A stretch of DNA of 64,000 nt, from positions 7,751,230 to 7,815,229 of the forward strand of contig NC_092803.1 in NCBI RefSeq assembly GCF_040954645.1. The letters are read 5' to 3'. The notes beneath the pieces are model-generated. The model did not search any database, was not told the origin of the DNA, and worked only from the letters and a program-made list of their open reading frames with translations. Of the stretch, positions 12,038 through 22,463 are shown in pieces. A program made the position numbers and the translations under genes. The stretch's first letter is position 1. Each line of letters starts with the position of its first letter. Source of the stretch: Diabrotica undecimpunctata (lineage: Eukaryota; Arthropoda; Insecta; Coleoptera; Chrysomelidae).

Positions 12038-12290
12038 TCTTCTTCTAGTTTCATGACCGTTAGCGATCGTTGGATATCATGTTGGCTACCATATTCGCTA
12101 TCGTGACTTTATTGACAGCAGCTCTAAATAACGATGTAGTTGATTTTCCATACCATTGCCTTAGATTTTTCAGCCATGATGTTCTTCTTCTACTAGGACC
12201 ACGATTACCTTGGATCTTTCCCTGAATGATCAGATGTAAAAGATCATATTTTTCAGGGTGTCTCATAATGTGACCGAAGTATTCCAGCTT
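12036..12290 (-). pseudogene. LINE C-terminal tail
   Basis: Minus-strand MRHPEKYDLLHLIIQGKIQG, then RRRTSWLKNLRQWYGK and LFRAAVNKVTIANMVANM match the conserved C-terminal end of insect RTE-like LINEs (GHVMR..KY.LL.LI.QGKI.G.R..GRRR.SWLKNLR.W). The minus-strand 3' end carries a short GAA tail (CTTCTTCT on the plus strand near 12039). The piece is extremely 5'-truncated and lies between two TA arrays. Confidence 0.85.
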
Positions 12291-12299
12291 GCGTTTCTT

Positions 12300-12307
12300 T
12301 ATTATAT

Positions 12308-12399
<92 letters not shown>
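12300..12399. repeat. (TA)n microsatellite
   Basis: About 95 bases of TA dinucleotides with AAA and TG interruptions. Confidence 0.95.
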
Positions 12400-12400
<1 letters not shown>

Positions 12401-13024
12401 ATTTTGCCTACATCAGTTGCAAATCAAGTACCTCTAGCGTCATCACGTAACATCCATGTTAAAAATTGAGTTTCGAGACGCTGAAAACCTCTCAGTAAAA
12501 AATGCAAATTTGAGCAAGCTGTTAACGGAATTTGGTTTTTATTTTAGACACATGCAACGTGACGCTTCATTGACGGTTTATCCAATCACAATTTTTAACG
12601 AAAACTCTAGATTTAGAGATGGGAGAGATCAGAATCGAATATGGATCCAAATATCAGCAATGAAGTGGATCTCAAATACAGAAGTCAAGACTAATATTTA
12701 TTAATATTATACTTTTGTTTCCTCGATTAATTTTAACTAAGCATATTGCCTATTTTTCAACTTGCCCATTGCAATACAAGCCATGCACCTTTTAGTTTCT
12801 AATTGTAGATGTTTTTTATTGTTTTATAATTATGGCCTTTTACTATTCTATTTGCTTTTCCACTTGTAACCTTCTTCTTCCTTTAGAACACGAAGTGAAA
12901 GTTTAGCGAGAGTGGAAAATTGGCTTGAAATAAAGTGAAGGCTTGAGTGAAGAAAAATAGTAAAAAGAAATTATAAAGACAAACTAGAATGCACTATTTA
13001 CGTCCAAATTTAATATTTTTACTG
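12400..13024. other. Unassigned sequence
   Basis: An 82-codon plus-strand frame (12456-12704) has no recognised motif; nothing else stands out. Confidence 0.35.
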
Positions 13025-13413
13025 CGGAAATTACAAGAGATTATTCATCATCTTCATCATAAGTTGCTTGACAATCCGTTGAGGATTTTGGTCTGCTCAC
13101 AAAGAAGTCACCACTCCTGTCGATTTCTCTCCATCTTCTGACCATTAGAATCTGTAGGTCTTTTTCCACATCGTCAATCCATCTCCTTCGTGATCGTCCT
13201 CTACTTCTACGTCCTCCTCTAATTCTATAAACGAATTGCACAATATCTGGATCGGTGTATAACTGATATAGTTCAAAGTTGTATCTTCGACGCCATAGCC
13301 CATTTTCATTTACTGCTCCAAAAATCTTACTAAGAATTTTTCTCTCAAAAATACCAAGAAGTCTTTTATCACTTTGAGATAAAATCTACGTTTCAGTACC
13401 ATGTATCAAAACC
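13025..13413 (-). pseudogene. RTE-like LINE, 3' segment of a split copy
   Basis: Minus-strand reading gives LLGIFERKILSKIFGAVNEN, then LWRRRYNFELYQLYTDPDIV, then a GGRRSRGRSRRRWIDDVEKD block. This is the conserved LINE region after the RT thumb and the basic C-terminal tail. A GAT/GAA-rich end (CATCATCTTCATCAT on the plus strand near 13026-13040) marks the 3' end. The copy stops at the sequence GTATCAAAACC (13403-13413), which recurs at 14512-14522 on the far side of an inserted LINE. The same protein resumes there. Confidence 0.9.
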
Positions 13414-14511
13414 TCTGACAATATACTTGCTGAATTCCAAATAACACGAAAGTGTAATAATCCCCATACATAAAAAGAAAGACAAAACCAAGTGCTCTAA
13501 TTATAGAGGCATCTCACTTAATACGGCATATAAAATCTTATCAAACATCCTATTAAGTAGGCTGACACCGTTTGTAGAAAATTTCATGGGGGAATACCAA
13601 GCCGGTTTTAGAAAACATAGATCGACCATAGATTAGATCTTTACTCTAAGACAGCTGCTTGAAAAAGGATGGTAATTCAATAGAACTATCCATAATCTCT
13701 TCATAGATTTCCGGCAAGCGTACGACAGCATTAAAAGCGATCAGATGTGGAATGCAGTGGCAGAACTTTCAGTTCCAAAAAAACTTATCCAGCTTGTTAA
13801 GTTATGTGTGAATAGCTGTAGATCCAGAGTACGGATAGGTAACAAACTCTCAGAATCTTTCGAAATAAGCAATGGCCTGAAACAAGGAGATGCGCTGTCA
13901 CCTCTCCTCTTTAATATCACCCTGGAGAAAGTAGTAAGAGCAGCACACCTTAAAACAGAATTACTGACAGTAAATGGACCAAAATTACAACTAGCACACG
14001 CAGATGACATTGACATTGTGGGAAACACTGTCACCAATGTGAAGGAGACTTTTAATAAATTGGAGGTAGAGGCAAAGAAAACTGGTTTAAGGGTAAACGA
14101 AGAGAAAACCAAATATATGTGCATTAACAGTCAAAAGGGACGAGATAGAATAGGGCAAAATGTGACAATAGACCCATATAACTTTGAAAGAGTGGAGAGT
14201 TTTAAATATCTCGGAGCAACAATCACTGCAGATAACGATATCGCGGAAGAGAATAAAGGAAGAATTCAGGCAGCAAACAGATGTATGTATAGCCTCCACA
14301 ATACTATTAAATCTAAAAGCCTAACACGAACATCAAAGATTAGAATATATAAAACGGTGATTAGACCGGTACTCATGTATGGATGTGAGACGTGGACCCT
14401 GACCAAAGAAACTAAAAGAAAACTTAGATGTTTTGAGAGGAAAATCCTCAGAAGAATCTTTGCAGCCAAAACCCATCCTGGGTTGTAGTGCTACGAGAAG
14501 AAGAAGAAGAA
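13414..14511 (+). mobile_element. 5'-truncated LINE insertion with 11-bp TSD
   Basis: The insertion is flanked by the perfect direct repeat GTATCAAAACC (13403-13413 and 14512-14522). It ends in a GAA tail at ~14493-14511. Removing it restores continuity of a minus-strand LINE. It begins within the RT domain, so it is 5'-truncated, as is usual for target-primed reverse transcription. Confidence 0.92.
13441..14488 (+). pseudogene. LINE reverse transcriptase, deleted copy
   Basis: Blocks in order: IHKKKDKTKCSNYRGISL, GEYQAGFRKHRST (frame interruptions at 13635 and 13672), LFIDFRQAYDSIKS, then a 247-codon open segment from 13745. That segment contains ISNGLKQGDALSPLLFNITL, the palm motif HADDIDIVGN (HADD in place of the usual YADD), FKYLGATI and VLMYGCETWTLTK. 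The ending RRIFAAKTHPGL appears to join the thumb region directly to the terminal AKTHPGL. About 110 residues seen in sibling copies are therefore missing. The enzyme would copy LINE RNA at a nicked target; this copy lacks the N-terminal endonuclease and is not functional. Confidence 0.88.
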
Positions 14512-14604
14512 GTATCAAAACCGGTCTTATTATTGTCTTATGTATATTGAGCTTTACAGCACGTTTTATATTTTTATTTTTTAAATTTTTCTGGAGACCG
14601 TGAA
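14512..14604 (-). pseudogene. Middle segment of the split minus-strand LINE
   Basis: The minus-strand reading KNLKNKNIKRAVKLNIHKTI, then IRPVLI, continues the protein whose other parts lie at 14877-15135 and 13025-13413. It is bounded by the two target duplications GGAGACCGTGAA (14593-14604) and GTATCAAAACC (14512-14522). Confidence 0.9.
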
Positions 14605-14876
14605 AAGAGAACTCTTTGAATTAATTAAAAAACGCAAGATTGGTTACCTTGGCACATATTGAGAGGAGCAAAATATGAAATACCACAGTTAATCCTACAA
14701 GGGAAGGTCGAAGGTAGGAGAGGAGCCGGCCGCAAACAATTATCCTGGTTAAGGAATATTAAAGAATGGACAGGAATACACAATACAGGCGAGCTGTGTC
14801 ACGCCGCCAAGAACCGAATTCTAGTAATGAGATAGTCGCCTACACACTTTGGTGTATGGCATGTTAAGAAGAAGAA
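14605..14876 (+). mobile_element. Very short LINE 3'-end insertion with 12-bp TSD
   Basis: Flanked by the perfect direct repeat GGAGACCGTGAA at 14593-14604 and 14877-14888. It encodes only the LINE C-terminal tail: ILQGKVEGRRGAGRR, SWLRNIKEWTGIHN, CHAAKNRILVMR then stop. It ends with TTAAGAAGAAGAAG. One frameshift precedes ILRGAKYEI. It is a textbook 5'-truncated insertion of ~270 bp. Confidence 0.93.
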
Positions 14877-15135
14877 GGAGACCGTGAACAGTTCTGGTTG
14901 CTATTGCTATGCTTCTTTTTATTTCGTCGCTTGTTGTGTTTGTTGCGTTTACTAGCGATCCAAGATATATGAATTCTTTGACTTGCTCAAAGGTATGGTT
15001 GTTAATTTAAATTCTCTATTGGATATTTCAAGGGGTTATTTCACCAGTTTTTTCCTTGTTTACCACAAGTCCTAATTCACTGGCAGCGTCCGCAAGCTTT
15101 GTAAAATACTGCACCATATCTCTCATACTTCTGCC
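14877..15135 (-). pseudogene. 5' segment of the split minus-strand LINE
   Basis: Minus-strand residues SMRDMVQYFTKLADAASELG, LVVNKEKTG, FEQVKEFIYLGSLVN and TSDEIKRSIAIATRTVHGL correspond to the region just after the RT palm in RTE-like LINEs. The YADD region itself is missing at the right edge near 15135. The reading continues into 14604-14512 once the inserted LINE tail is ignored. Confidence 0.88.
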
Positions 15136-15790
15136 CACTGAGATTTTTCATAGGGATACATTTTTGCTTAACTTAAGAATGGCAACCCTCCACATGGTAA
15201 ACATTTTTCAATTTATTGAGATCCGAGATCCGCACATCTCTATCCGAGAGTCTATACCCCCGAGATTTAATCCTGCCGCTAAATTATTTATTATTCGTGT
15301 GGTGTATTCTGCAGTTTTATCCATTTTTGTGCTTTAAAATTTTATAGAGTTGTGTTTTAAATCAACTAAATTCTCTATTCACTATATCGATATATCTATA
15401 AGTTATTAGACAACATGCTGTGGTTTATTAGTAGAGTATAATGCATTAATTTGTTTTAACAAAATTGATGTACTGTTCACTCACTAAATATGTGTAAATT
15501 GCTCATACAGTAAGAAAAAAAATCGAAATTAATTATGTTTTTCTATATTTTATCTTTTATATGATTTTATGTCACCAAAGATCTCTTCTAGGCCGTCAAA
15601 GGACATAGATAACTGTTTATAATATGTCAAACAACTAGTTGTAACAGATATATAATTGAGGAGACTTTTATTTGATTTGATCATAAATGAAAAATTAGTG
15701 AAACACTTTTTGAAGAAATTTATTTAGAACAAGAATAAATATATCAGCTATAATTGAATTATTAACATTATGTACTGATAAATACCTATT
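15136..15790. other. Unassigned AT-rich DNA
   Basis: No gene or element recognised between the split LINE and the Penelope fragment. Confidence 0.35.
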
Positions 15791-16137
15791 TTCAGCTAAA
15801 TTACAAACAAAATTTTTGTTTAGCAATGGGCTCCGGTTTATCTTTATTATTAGCCAAAATATTTATGGAAGATTTTGAAAGAAATATTGTTACTAAACAA
15901 AATTTAAAACCCACATAGAGATATGTAGATGATTTATTCTCAATATGGGCCTGCCTCAAGGATCAGAGTTGTTGGATACATTCCTGAATGATATAAACGA
16001 TAAAGAATAGACAGTAACATGTACAATGGAAAAGAAATATAATGACACACGACCTGTTCTGGATGTTTTAATCTCTAAGAGCGATACTGGATATGGGACT
16101 CAGGTGTATAGAAAACCAACACACACCAACAGATATT
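15791..16137 (+). pseudogene. Penelope RT palm fragment
   Basis: Plus-strand LAMGSGLSLLLAKIFMEDFE corresponds to the Penelope MGSPLSPxLAxIFMExFE motif. It is followed by a stop and RYVDDLFSIW (the YVDD catalytic motif), then in shifted frames FLNDINDK, LDVLISKSDTGYGTQVYRK and PTHTNRYF. The piece ends abruptly where a minus-strand Jockey LINE's poly-A begins at ~16138, so that LINE probably inserted here. Confidence 0.85.
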
Positions 16138-17120
16138 TTTTTTTATAACTAATAAATTAACAATCAGAATAAAACAATGTATTCTATAAGATAATGTTAT
16201 GAGTTTATTTCCTGTCCCTTGGTTCTGGCGTGATGTGGTCCCCTCTAGTGAGGGAATCACTGGTCGATGTTACTGGTCTGTTGGTCAACGTCGCTTTAGT
16301 CTTCTGATAACTCGATGTTGAGGTATTGCGGAAATTAATGGATTGGAGTGTGTGTTCACTTTTTGAATGTATTGTAATTTCTTTTGCTAGTATACTTCTG
16401 TCACTGTTGAGATATTGAGATCCTTATAGATTCTTTGGTTGGTTATGTACCAGGGTGCATCAACAATTGCTCTTAAGATTTTTGACTGGCATCTTTCCGT
16501 AATAGCAATATTAGATTTACTACTACAGCCCCACAGCTCTATGCCATATGTCCATATTGGTTTGATAACTGTTTTATAAATTAGAATTTTATTATTTATT
16601 CACAGCTTGGAGTTTTTTCCAATTAACCAATTGATTTCTTTTTGTCTTAGTTGTATTTTTTTTCTTTTTTTGGTGATGTGTTCTTTCCAACACAGGGTTT
16701 GGTTCAGGTTTAGCCCTAGGTATTTGGTTGTTTTAGTCCTGGGTATTTCCTCATTGTTGATATATATTGGTGGTGGTGTTTTTCGTCGTAAATTGAAAGT
16801 TACGTGGGTTGACTTGTTTTATTTATTTTTATTTTCCATTATTTTAGCCAGTTTTCAAGCTCATACAAATAGTCTTGGAGTTGTTGTGTAGCTATGTTAA
16901 TGTATTTGTGACTTGTAAGTGCTACTGTGTCATCTGCAAATCTGTCGATTGTTACGTTATGTGAAGTTTGTAGATCAGACGTATATAATATATATAATAA
17001 AGGTCCCAAGACTTTGCCCTGTCGTATTTCCGCCTTAATGGAATGCATTTTGGATATTTCTCTATTTAGTTTTATTCTAAACTATCGGTTTTTCAAGTAT
17101 GATGATCATTTATGTTTTCT
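16138..17120 (-). pseudogene. Jockey-clade LINE with poly-A tail
   Basis: Minus-strand RQGKVLGPLLYILYTSDL, then RFADDTVALTSHKYINIATQ (FADD motif), continue in broken frames into NIAITERCQSKILRAIVDAP and PWYITNQRIYKDLNI, the diagnostic Jockey C-terminal wording. The minus-strand 3' end is a run of A (T-run at 16138-16147 on the plus strand). The copy is 5'-truncated near motif A and interrupts a Penelope RT fragment. Confidence 0.85.
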
Positions 17121-17950
17121 AAAAATAACATACATATAAAGCATTTGGTGTTTATTGACAGCAAACTAAAGATAAGACCAAATACTTACCATTTCGGGAT
17201 AGTACTATGAGGCTTTTTTTTCCTGGTTTTTTCCTTATGATTTAGGACTATGGAATCACTAACAGGAGGAAGTTAAAGTTGATTTCATGTAATTGAATGA
17301 ACTATCTTACAATAAAGTCGTCCCAGAAACGCAACTTGGCAATATTGGCAATATTATTTTAAAGTCTTCCACTTAAAATGTATAATATATATCTGAATTG
17401 TCAATATATGACTCAGATAAAATTAAATTATTAGAAGAATTTTTCACCAAGTAACAAAAAACAAAATTTATTCAATTTACTAATGTTTGTATTTTGAGAA
17501 CGATTTCCGAAGTGGAAATTGAAACGTCAATACACTTATTTTAAACTTCAATTGTGACTTATTCCCATTAAAATAGTAATTACTTTTTGAAGAATACAAT
17601 TTTGCGAGAAACATTTGTTAATACTTCGATTACGCGTATCTCTTGCATTCAAACTTTCAATGAAGTTTACAATATTTTAGATAGACAACCTCTTTCATTA
17701 TTTCTTATAATTCTTATCACCACATTTTAAAAACCTCAAGCTTCTTGATAAATACCTCTGACAAAGTTCAGGCTTCGTCCAAGTAGTTGTCGTTTTGTTG
17801 TTTAAAACAGAATTTAATTCTCGGCTTTAAACAATCGATTTCACCCCAATGGATGTTGGACTGGTTTTAGTTTTCAGTTGTTTTATCTCTACAGCACAGG
17901 TAGCCAACTCACGGTTCGGTTCCATGGAGTCCTAGATATGACATGAGAAT
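17121..17950. other. Unassigned AT-rich DNA
   Basis: No gene recognised; some of it may be remaining Penelope sequence beyond the Jockey insertion, but no motif proves this. Confidence 0.35.
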
Positions 17951-18410
17951 AGACAGTGGAAGTGTGACGTCACAACTGTCAATTACTTTCCAAACAAAAG
18001 TTGAAATGCTCAATTCAAGACTTTTTAATTTCTATAAAGTTAACATTTTGCTTCCTCTGCTGCTTTTTCTTTTAAGTATAGTGTTTTTTACGATAATACC
18101 ATCATAATTCAGTGTTCTATTTCTATGAAATATAGTTTAAAAGTTTAAATTAAAGACATTCTAACCTTACTTTATTGATACATGCATTTTATTAATATTT
18201 TTATAAAACAACATGCTTTATTATTTACACAACCTTGTAAAATTGTTGTAGTAACTATTAGAATACTTAGATATTGCAAAAAGCGGAAAGATTTTGTAAA
18301 AAAATGAAAAAATAACGAAAAATACAAATTTTCCACACTAAATAATGTTTGTTTGGAAAGTGAAACTGACAGATGTCAATAAAATCTACGTCATCACTTC
18401 CACGGTCCAT
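17951..18410. mobile_element. Short MITE with ~45-60 bp inverted ends
   Basis: Left sequence AGTGGAAGTGTGACGTCA ... ACTGTCAATTACTTTCC-AAACAAA (17955-17999) is mirrored at 18347-18404 (inverse: GTGGAAGTGATGACGTAGA ... CTGTCAGTTTCACTTTCC, AAACAAA). The right arm has a ~10-base internal expansion. The interior is non-coding and AT-rich. Target duplication is not evident, so the superfamily is unknown. Confidence 0.65.
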
Positions 18411-20606
18411 TGACGCGAGAGCGAAAATAGAACATTTTAATGTTTTCATCATACTCAGTAGAAATTTATCTTTTATACTACACCACTGACCCGCGCTGTA
18501 AAGCAGCAGCTACAATCTTGTCCAGATACTTAAGCACACAGACACATTAGTCATCGTTTTGTCGATGCCGTTGTCATCCAATTATGATGAACATGTCATA
18601 CGAAATACGAAATGATCGCTTGAACGCAGTCGTCAGAGACTACTGGATTGACTGAGAAAAGTTGCCAAAAAGTTAACACGGCGGTAAAAATTCGATCTCG
18701 TTTGATCAGATTTTACGATGCTTATGTAATCAAAAAATTTATCATTTCCATTGAACGGTCACTTTTAAATTTATACTGCTAGAGCGTAACCTTCAAAACC
18801 TATAACATTAAATTTCAATTTTTGAGTTTTGGCATCAAATATCAGGCATTTGAAATATGCCTAAAAAACGGTAATTTTAAACTTTCTCATTACAAACGAT
18901 CTAAAACATTTAAAGCTGCTTCTTTTCGATTGTACAAATTATACAAGTACGTTTTTCGAAACCACACAAACTCAGCTACAAATTCCACCCAATGCTATCT
19001 TCATTCCAGTTGCTACATATTTTATTTAAATAATGAATTTCGCGCTCGTAATTCAAAATCGCCGGTCGCTTCAAACGTTGTTTCTGAGAGAACGGCTCAT
19101 TAAAAAAAGTGTTTAACACTTTGTTTAAAATTATTATAAATATTTTTTTCTCTGTGGTGTACAGATTCTTGAGAAATCGATGTTTTCTGTTTTTCTTGAT
19201 TCTTGAGAAACTGATACAGGTTCGGGCCATATTTACTATTTTGGTATTGAAGTGTATTTTGAATGGATTTGTAAGTATTGTTTTTGTCATTTTGATGGTC
19301 ATATTTTGTCTTAGAACTCATCTGAGCAAGTAATAGTGCAGAAAAAACACCACCTTCCAATATTCTCAGATGCCATAATTCTATTTTAGTTCAGATCATC
19401 AGAATAATGTTTTAAAGTAGCCGAGATCTCGATCTCTGCCATATATTTACGACAAATTCATACGAATTATGAATCACTTTGTATTTTTATTCCAAAAAAC
19501 TAAACGTTTTGCAATATTTAAACTTTTTGGAATTGTTCAAACAACTATGTGTAGCAAAAATTCTAAATGAAACTTATATTTTTTTAACACATCCTGTATT
19601 TAAAATTTTTTGACCGTTTTTGAGATAAATAAAACCAAGAAAATAATTTCTTGGTTTTTTCAGTTTTGTATAAATGGTTCCTATTGTCGGATATCACCTA
19701 AAAACAATCAGGTTCCTTGTCTCCTTGTTCCTTTATTAAAATATAAATTTCAAATTTTACAAGAACTTTACATAATACATTTCGTATTATCGTGCTAATA
19801 TTTACGTCTCCTGCATCGCTTCTTGAAATTTAGTATAGATATAATAATTCATATAAACAAATAATGATTGTAATCCAATTTTTTTTATTTCAGGTAAGAC
19901 AACAGCTACAGCTATTTCCTGTTTGGTAAGTTTTGGTTACCGTTCTCAGCATTGAGAGTTTCAGATTAAGATTCAACTTTACTGAATTTAATTTACGTTT
20001 TACTATTTTATTTTTGTCCTTTATTTTCCTCTGTTGGAGTATTTCCAGTTGTCGCAACCATCAGTGCAAGCATATTCGCTAATGCTGTTAAAAAGGAATG
20101 AAGAACTTCATCAAGATATAATCATGTGTTTAACATCAGTTATTTTTATTAAAATTCCTTATTTTTAACCTTTTTATATTTTCAATATTAGATTTACTAA
20201 TCCTAATCTTTTGTTTAACATTTTTTTAATCAGTTCCGCGTGACAAAAAATTCAAAATAAAAATATATTTTTTTCTATAGTGTATTTTTATGTATGAGAG
20301 AGTAATAAAACAATAAATTATGTATGCAAATCCCTAAACTGTTGATACGGGTGACTCAATGAAAAACAGATATTTGTCAACAAGTTTACAGAAGTATATA
20401 GGAAAACAATTTTAAATTGAGTATGACCACCAGGTATAAAGGTTGGAGCAGAATAGAATACAATAGTTGTGAGGTTTACTAATCCCTAAATAAGGTTGCC
20501 AGTGTCGGAGTGATGGAGGTTAACAGGTACTAATGAATTTGCAAGAAATGTAAGATGTTTATTTTATTGGTTATATATAACCAATAAAAGTTTAATAAGT
20601 ACCTAC
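18411..20606. other. Unassigned DNA, possibly intronic
   Basis: About 2.2 kb without any element signature, the longest TE-poor stretch of the left half. It contains a splice-acceptor/donor juxtaposition at 19877-19899. Short open frames show no motifs. Confidence 0.35.
19877..19899 (+). other. Recursive-splice-site-like motif
   Basis: A run of Ts ending TTTATTTCAG is followed immediately by GTAAGA (junction 19893/19894): a strong 3' splice site fused to a strong 5' splice site, the layout of insect ratchet points in long introns. No exon is known nearby, so function is inferred only. Confidence 0.3.
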
Positions 20607-20716
20607 CTATTTGCAAAATAAAGTTTAATTCTTTAGATAAAATAAAACGTTTTATTTTATCTATTTGCAAAATAAAGTTTAATTCTTTAGATAAAATAAA
20701 ACGTTTTATTTTATCT
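20607..20716. repeat. 54-bp tandem duplication holding two perfect 28-bp palindromes
   Basis: The unit beginning CTATTTGCAAAATAAAG at 20607 repeats exactly at 20661. Each copy ends in the perfect palindrome centred on ACGT, AGATAAAATAAAAC followed by its inverse GTTTTATTTTATCT, at 20635-20662 and 20689-20716. It lies ~240 bases upstream of the transposase at 20959 and may be part of that element's subterminal region. Confidence 0.92.
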
Positions 20717-20958
20717 GAAATGAGTGCTTTCCACGAAGTAAGGGTTTCAACAATCAAACATTTAATTCTTTAATTCCAGGAATCTACGACAGTAATTGAC
20801 TAGATAATTACCTTCTAAACTTATTCCACAGAAAATGTGATAGTGGGTTTTTCCATTTTGTATATAGGAAGGTCCAAGTGGCGTCTTCAAAATTCTTAAA
20901 AGTCACTAAAAGTAGGTACTTCAGTTGCAAGGTGCAGTTTATTGTGTATACTAGTGTT

Positions 20959-21830
20959 ATGGAAAATTTGGAAGTGCCGCGTAAACGCCGAAAAATTGGT
21001 CCTCTAACAGTTAATGAAAAAACATTAATATTTAATTGTTTTAAATCATTTACAGACAAACGTTTATGTGAAAGTGTTGATGAGACCGTTGAGTTAGTTA
21101 GCAGTACACTTGGTGTTGGGAAATCTACGATTTACAGAGTTATTAAAGAAGAGAAATGTGGTAGTTTTCAAATGCCACGTAATGCTCCAGGGAAACCAAA
21201 ATTTCAAATAGAATATCATTTTAAAGAAGGACTTCGACGGAAAGTGCATGAATTCTTCTTTAGACAAGAATTTCCAACATTGGATAAAGTTCTTGTCTCA
21301 GTTCGAGATGATAAGGATTACCCAGAAATGAGTCGAAGTACGTTATGGAAACTTTTAAAAGAAATAGGCTTCCGCTGGAAAAAGAATCCCAGAAAGTCTA
21401 TTTTATTAGAAAGAAGCGATATTGTCATATGGAGAAGACATTTTCTAAGAACCATAAAGGAAATGAGAAACCAAAAAAGAAAAATATTTTATCTTGATGA
21501 AACATGGATCAACGAGGGTCATACACCAAATAAATTTTGGCAGGATGAAACTGTTACAAGTCAAAGGCACGCTTTTGTAAATAACTTATCTACTGGTTTA
21601 AACCCACCATCAGGAAAGGGACGGGAATTAAAATTCATGATGTTAAACAGTTGTTTTTGGAGGCCGTAAATAATGTAAAACCTGAAAACTGGGAAAAGGC
21701 AGTAAATCACACTATTAAAGAAGAGGAAAAAATGTGGAAGCTGGACAATATTACTGATAAAATGATCGAGCCAGTTATTATAAATCTTGGTTCTGAAAGT
21801 TCATCTTCTGAATCTGATTTGGATTTGTAA
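20959..21830 (+). pseudogene. IS630/mariner-type DDE transposase with internal deletion
   Basis: The ATG at 20959 is preferred over an upstream GTG at 20878 because the conserved-looking protein starts at MENLEVPRKRRKIG. Residues ~15-65 form a helix-turn-helix (LGVGKSTIYRVIKEE). FYLDETWINEGHTPNKFW holds the first catalytic aspartate at about residue 180. After GKGREL (around 21620) the frame jumps and the sequence resumes as VKQLFLEAVNNVKPENW, MWKLDNITDKMIEPVII and a serine-acidic end ESSSSESDLDL with TAA at 21828-21830. In the family, ~100 residues holding the second and third acidic residues lie between, so they are deleted here. Terminal inverted repeats were not identified. Confidence 0.85.
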
Positions 21831-22094
21831 CAAGTAGCTGTAAGTTTTATATTAATATTTTTATTCATCTATTTAACATACCTTAGACGGTTTTAAAAAC
21901 TCTTTTTCTCTTTTGTAATTTTTAAAAATTAAAAAAAATGTGAATTTTTTAAAACCCTTTTTAATGTAGGCCAGTCAGTTCTAATATAGTGTGTGATAAA
22001 AGAGGTCACTTTTGTTTACATACACATAACACTTTATAACACTGAAATAATTCATTTATTTTTTACAATTATTCAAAGTAATTTTTCAATTAAT
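21831..22094. other. Unassigned flank of the deleted transposon
   Basis: AT-rich; may include the 3' untranslated part and end of the neighbouring element, but no inverted end was matched. Confidence 0.3.
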
Positions 22095-22463
22095 CTTGAG
22101 CAAGCCCATGGAGTGGTCGGAGCTACCAGTTAAAATTATGCTAATTACTCTCTCGTTCATAAAAATAAACTATAGATAATAGTAATGGCCAAAAATGGTA
22201 TGAGTCGATCATCAAAACTATGGAAAGATCGGTCTTTGTCGAAGAAAACCAAAAGAAAATTGGTGCGTGCCTAATATTTCATATATTCAGTTACGGCTCC
22301 GAAATTTGGACAAAAAAAATTTACTTCTTCTTCCTTAGAGATGTGGTGCTGGAGAATACTGCTTCGGATCTCATGGACATAACACAGAACAAATCCTCAA
22401 TTATCCAAGAGCTTCACATGTAGACTCGATTATTTTCTATTTGTCTCACATAAAATAAATCTA
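22095..22463 (+). pseudogene. LINE C-terminal part, left half of a split copy
   Basis: Plus-strand WKDRSLSKKTKRKLVRA, FSYGSEIWT and DVVLENTASDLMDITQNKSS, then IIQELHM resemble the LINE thumb/C-terminal block (LSKxTKxRLVxALVFPVFLYGSETWT ... RTNxSILxEL) with frameshifts. It is interrupted at the TA of 22462-22463 by a complete pogo-like element and continues at 24795. Confidence 0.75.

Noticed and set aside
15056..15337. 93-codon plus-strand open frame
   Set aside because: Its first part is the antisense of the minus-strand LINE and the rest has no motif.
16240..16260. GAGGGAATCACTGG as a partner for the hAT-like end at 7658
   Set aside because: It lies inside the decayed Jockey LINE coding region and matches only about ten bases.
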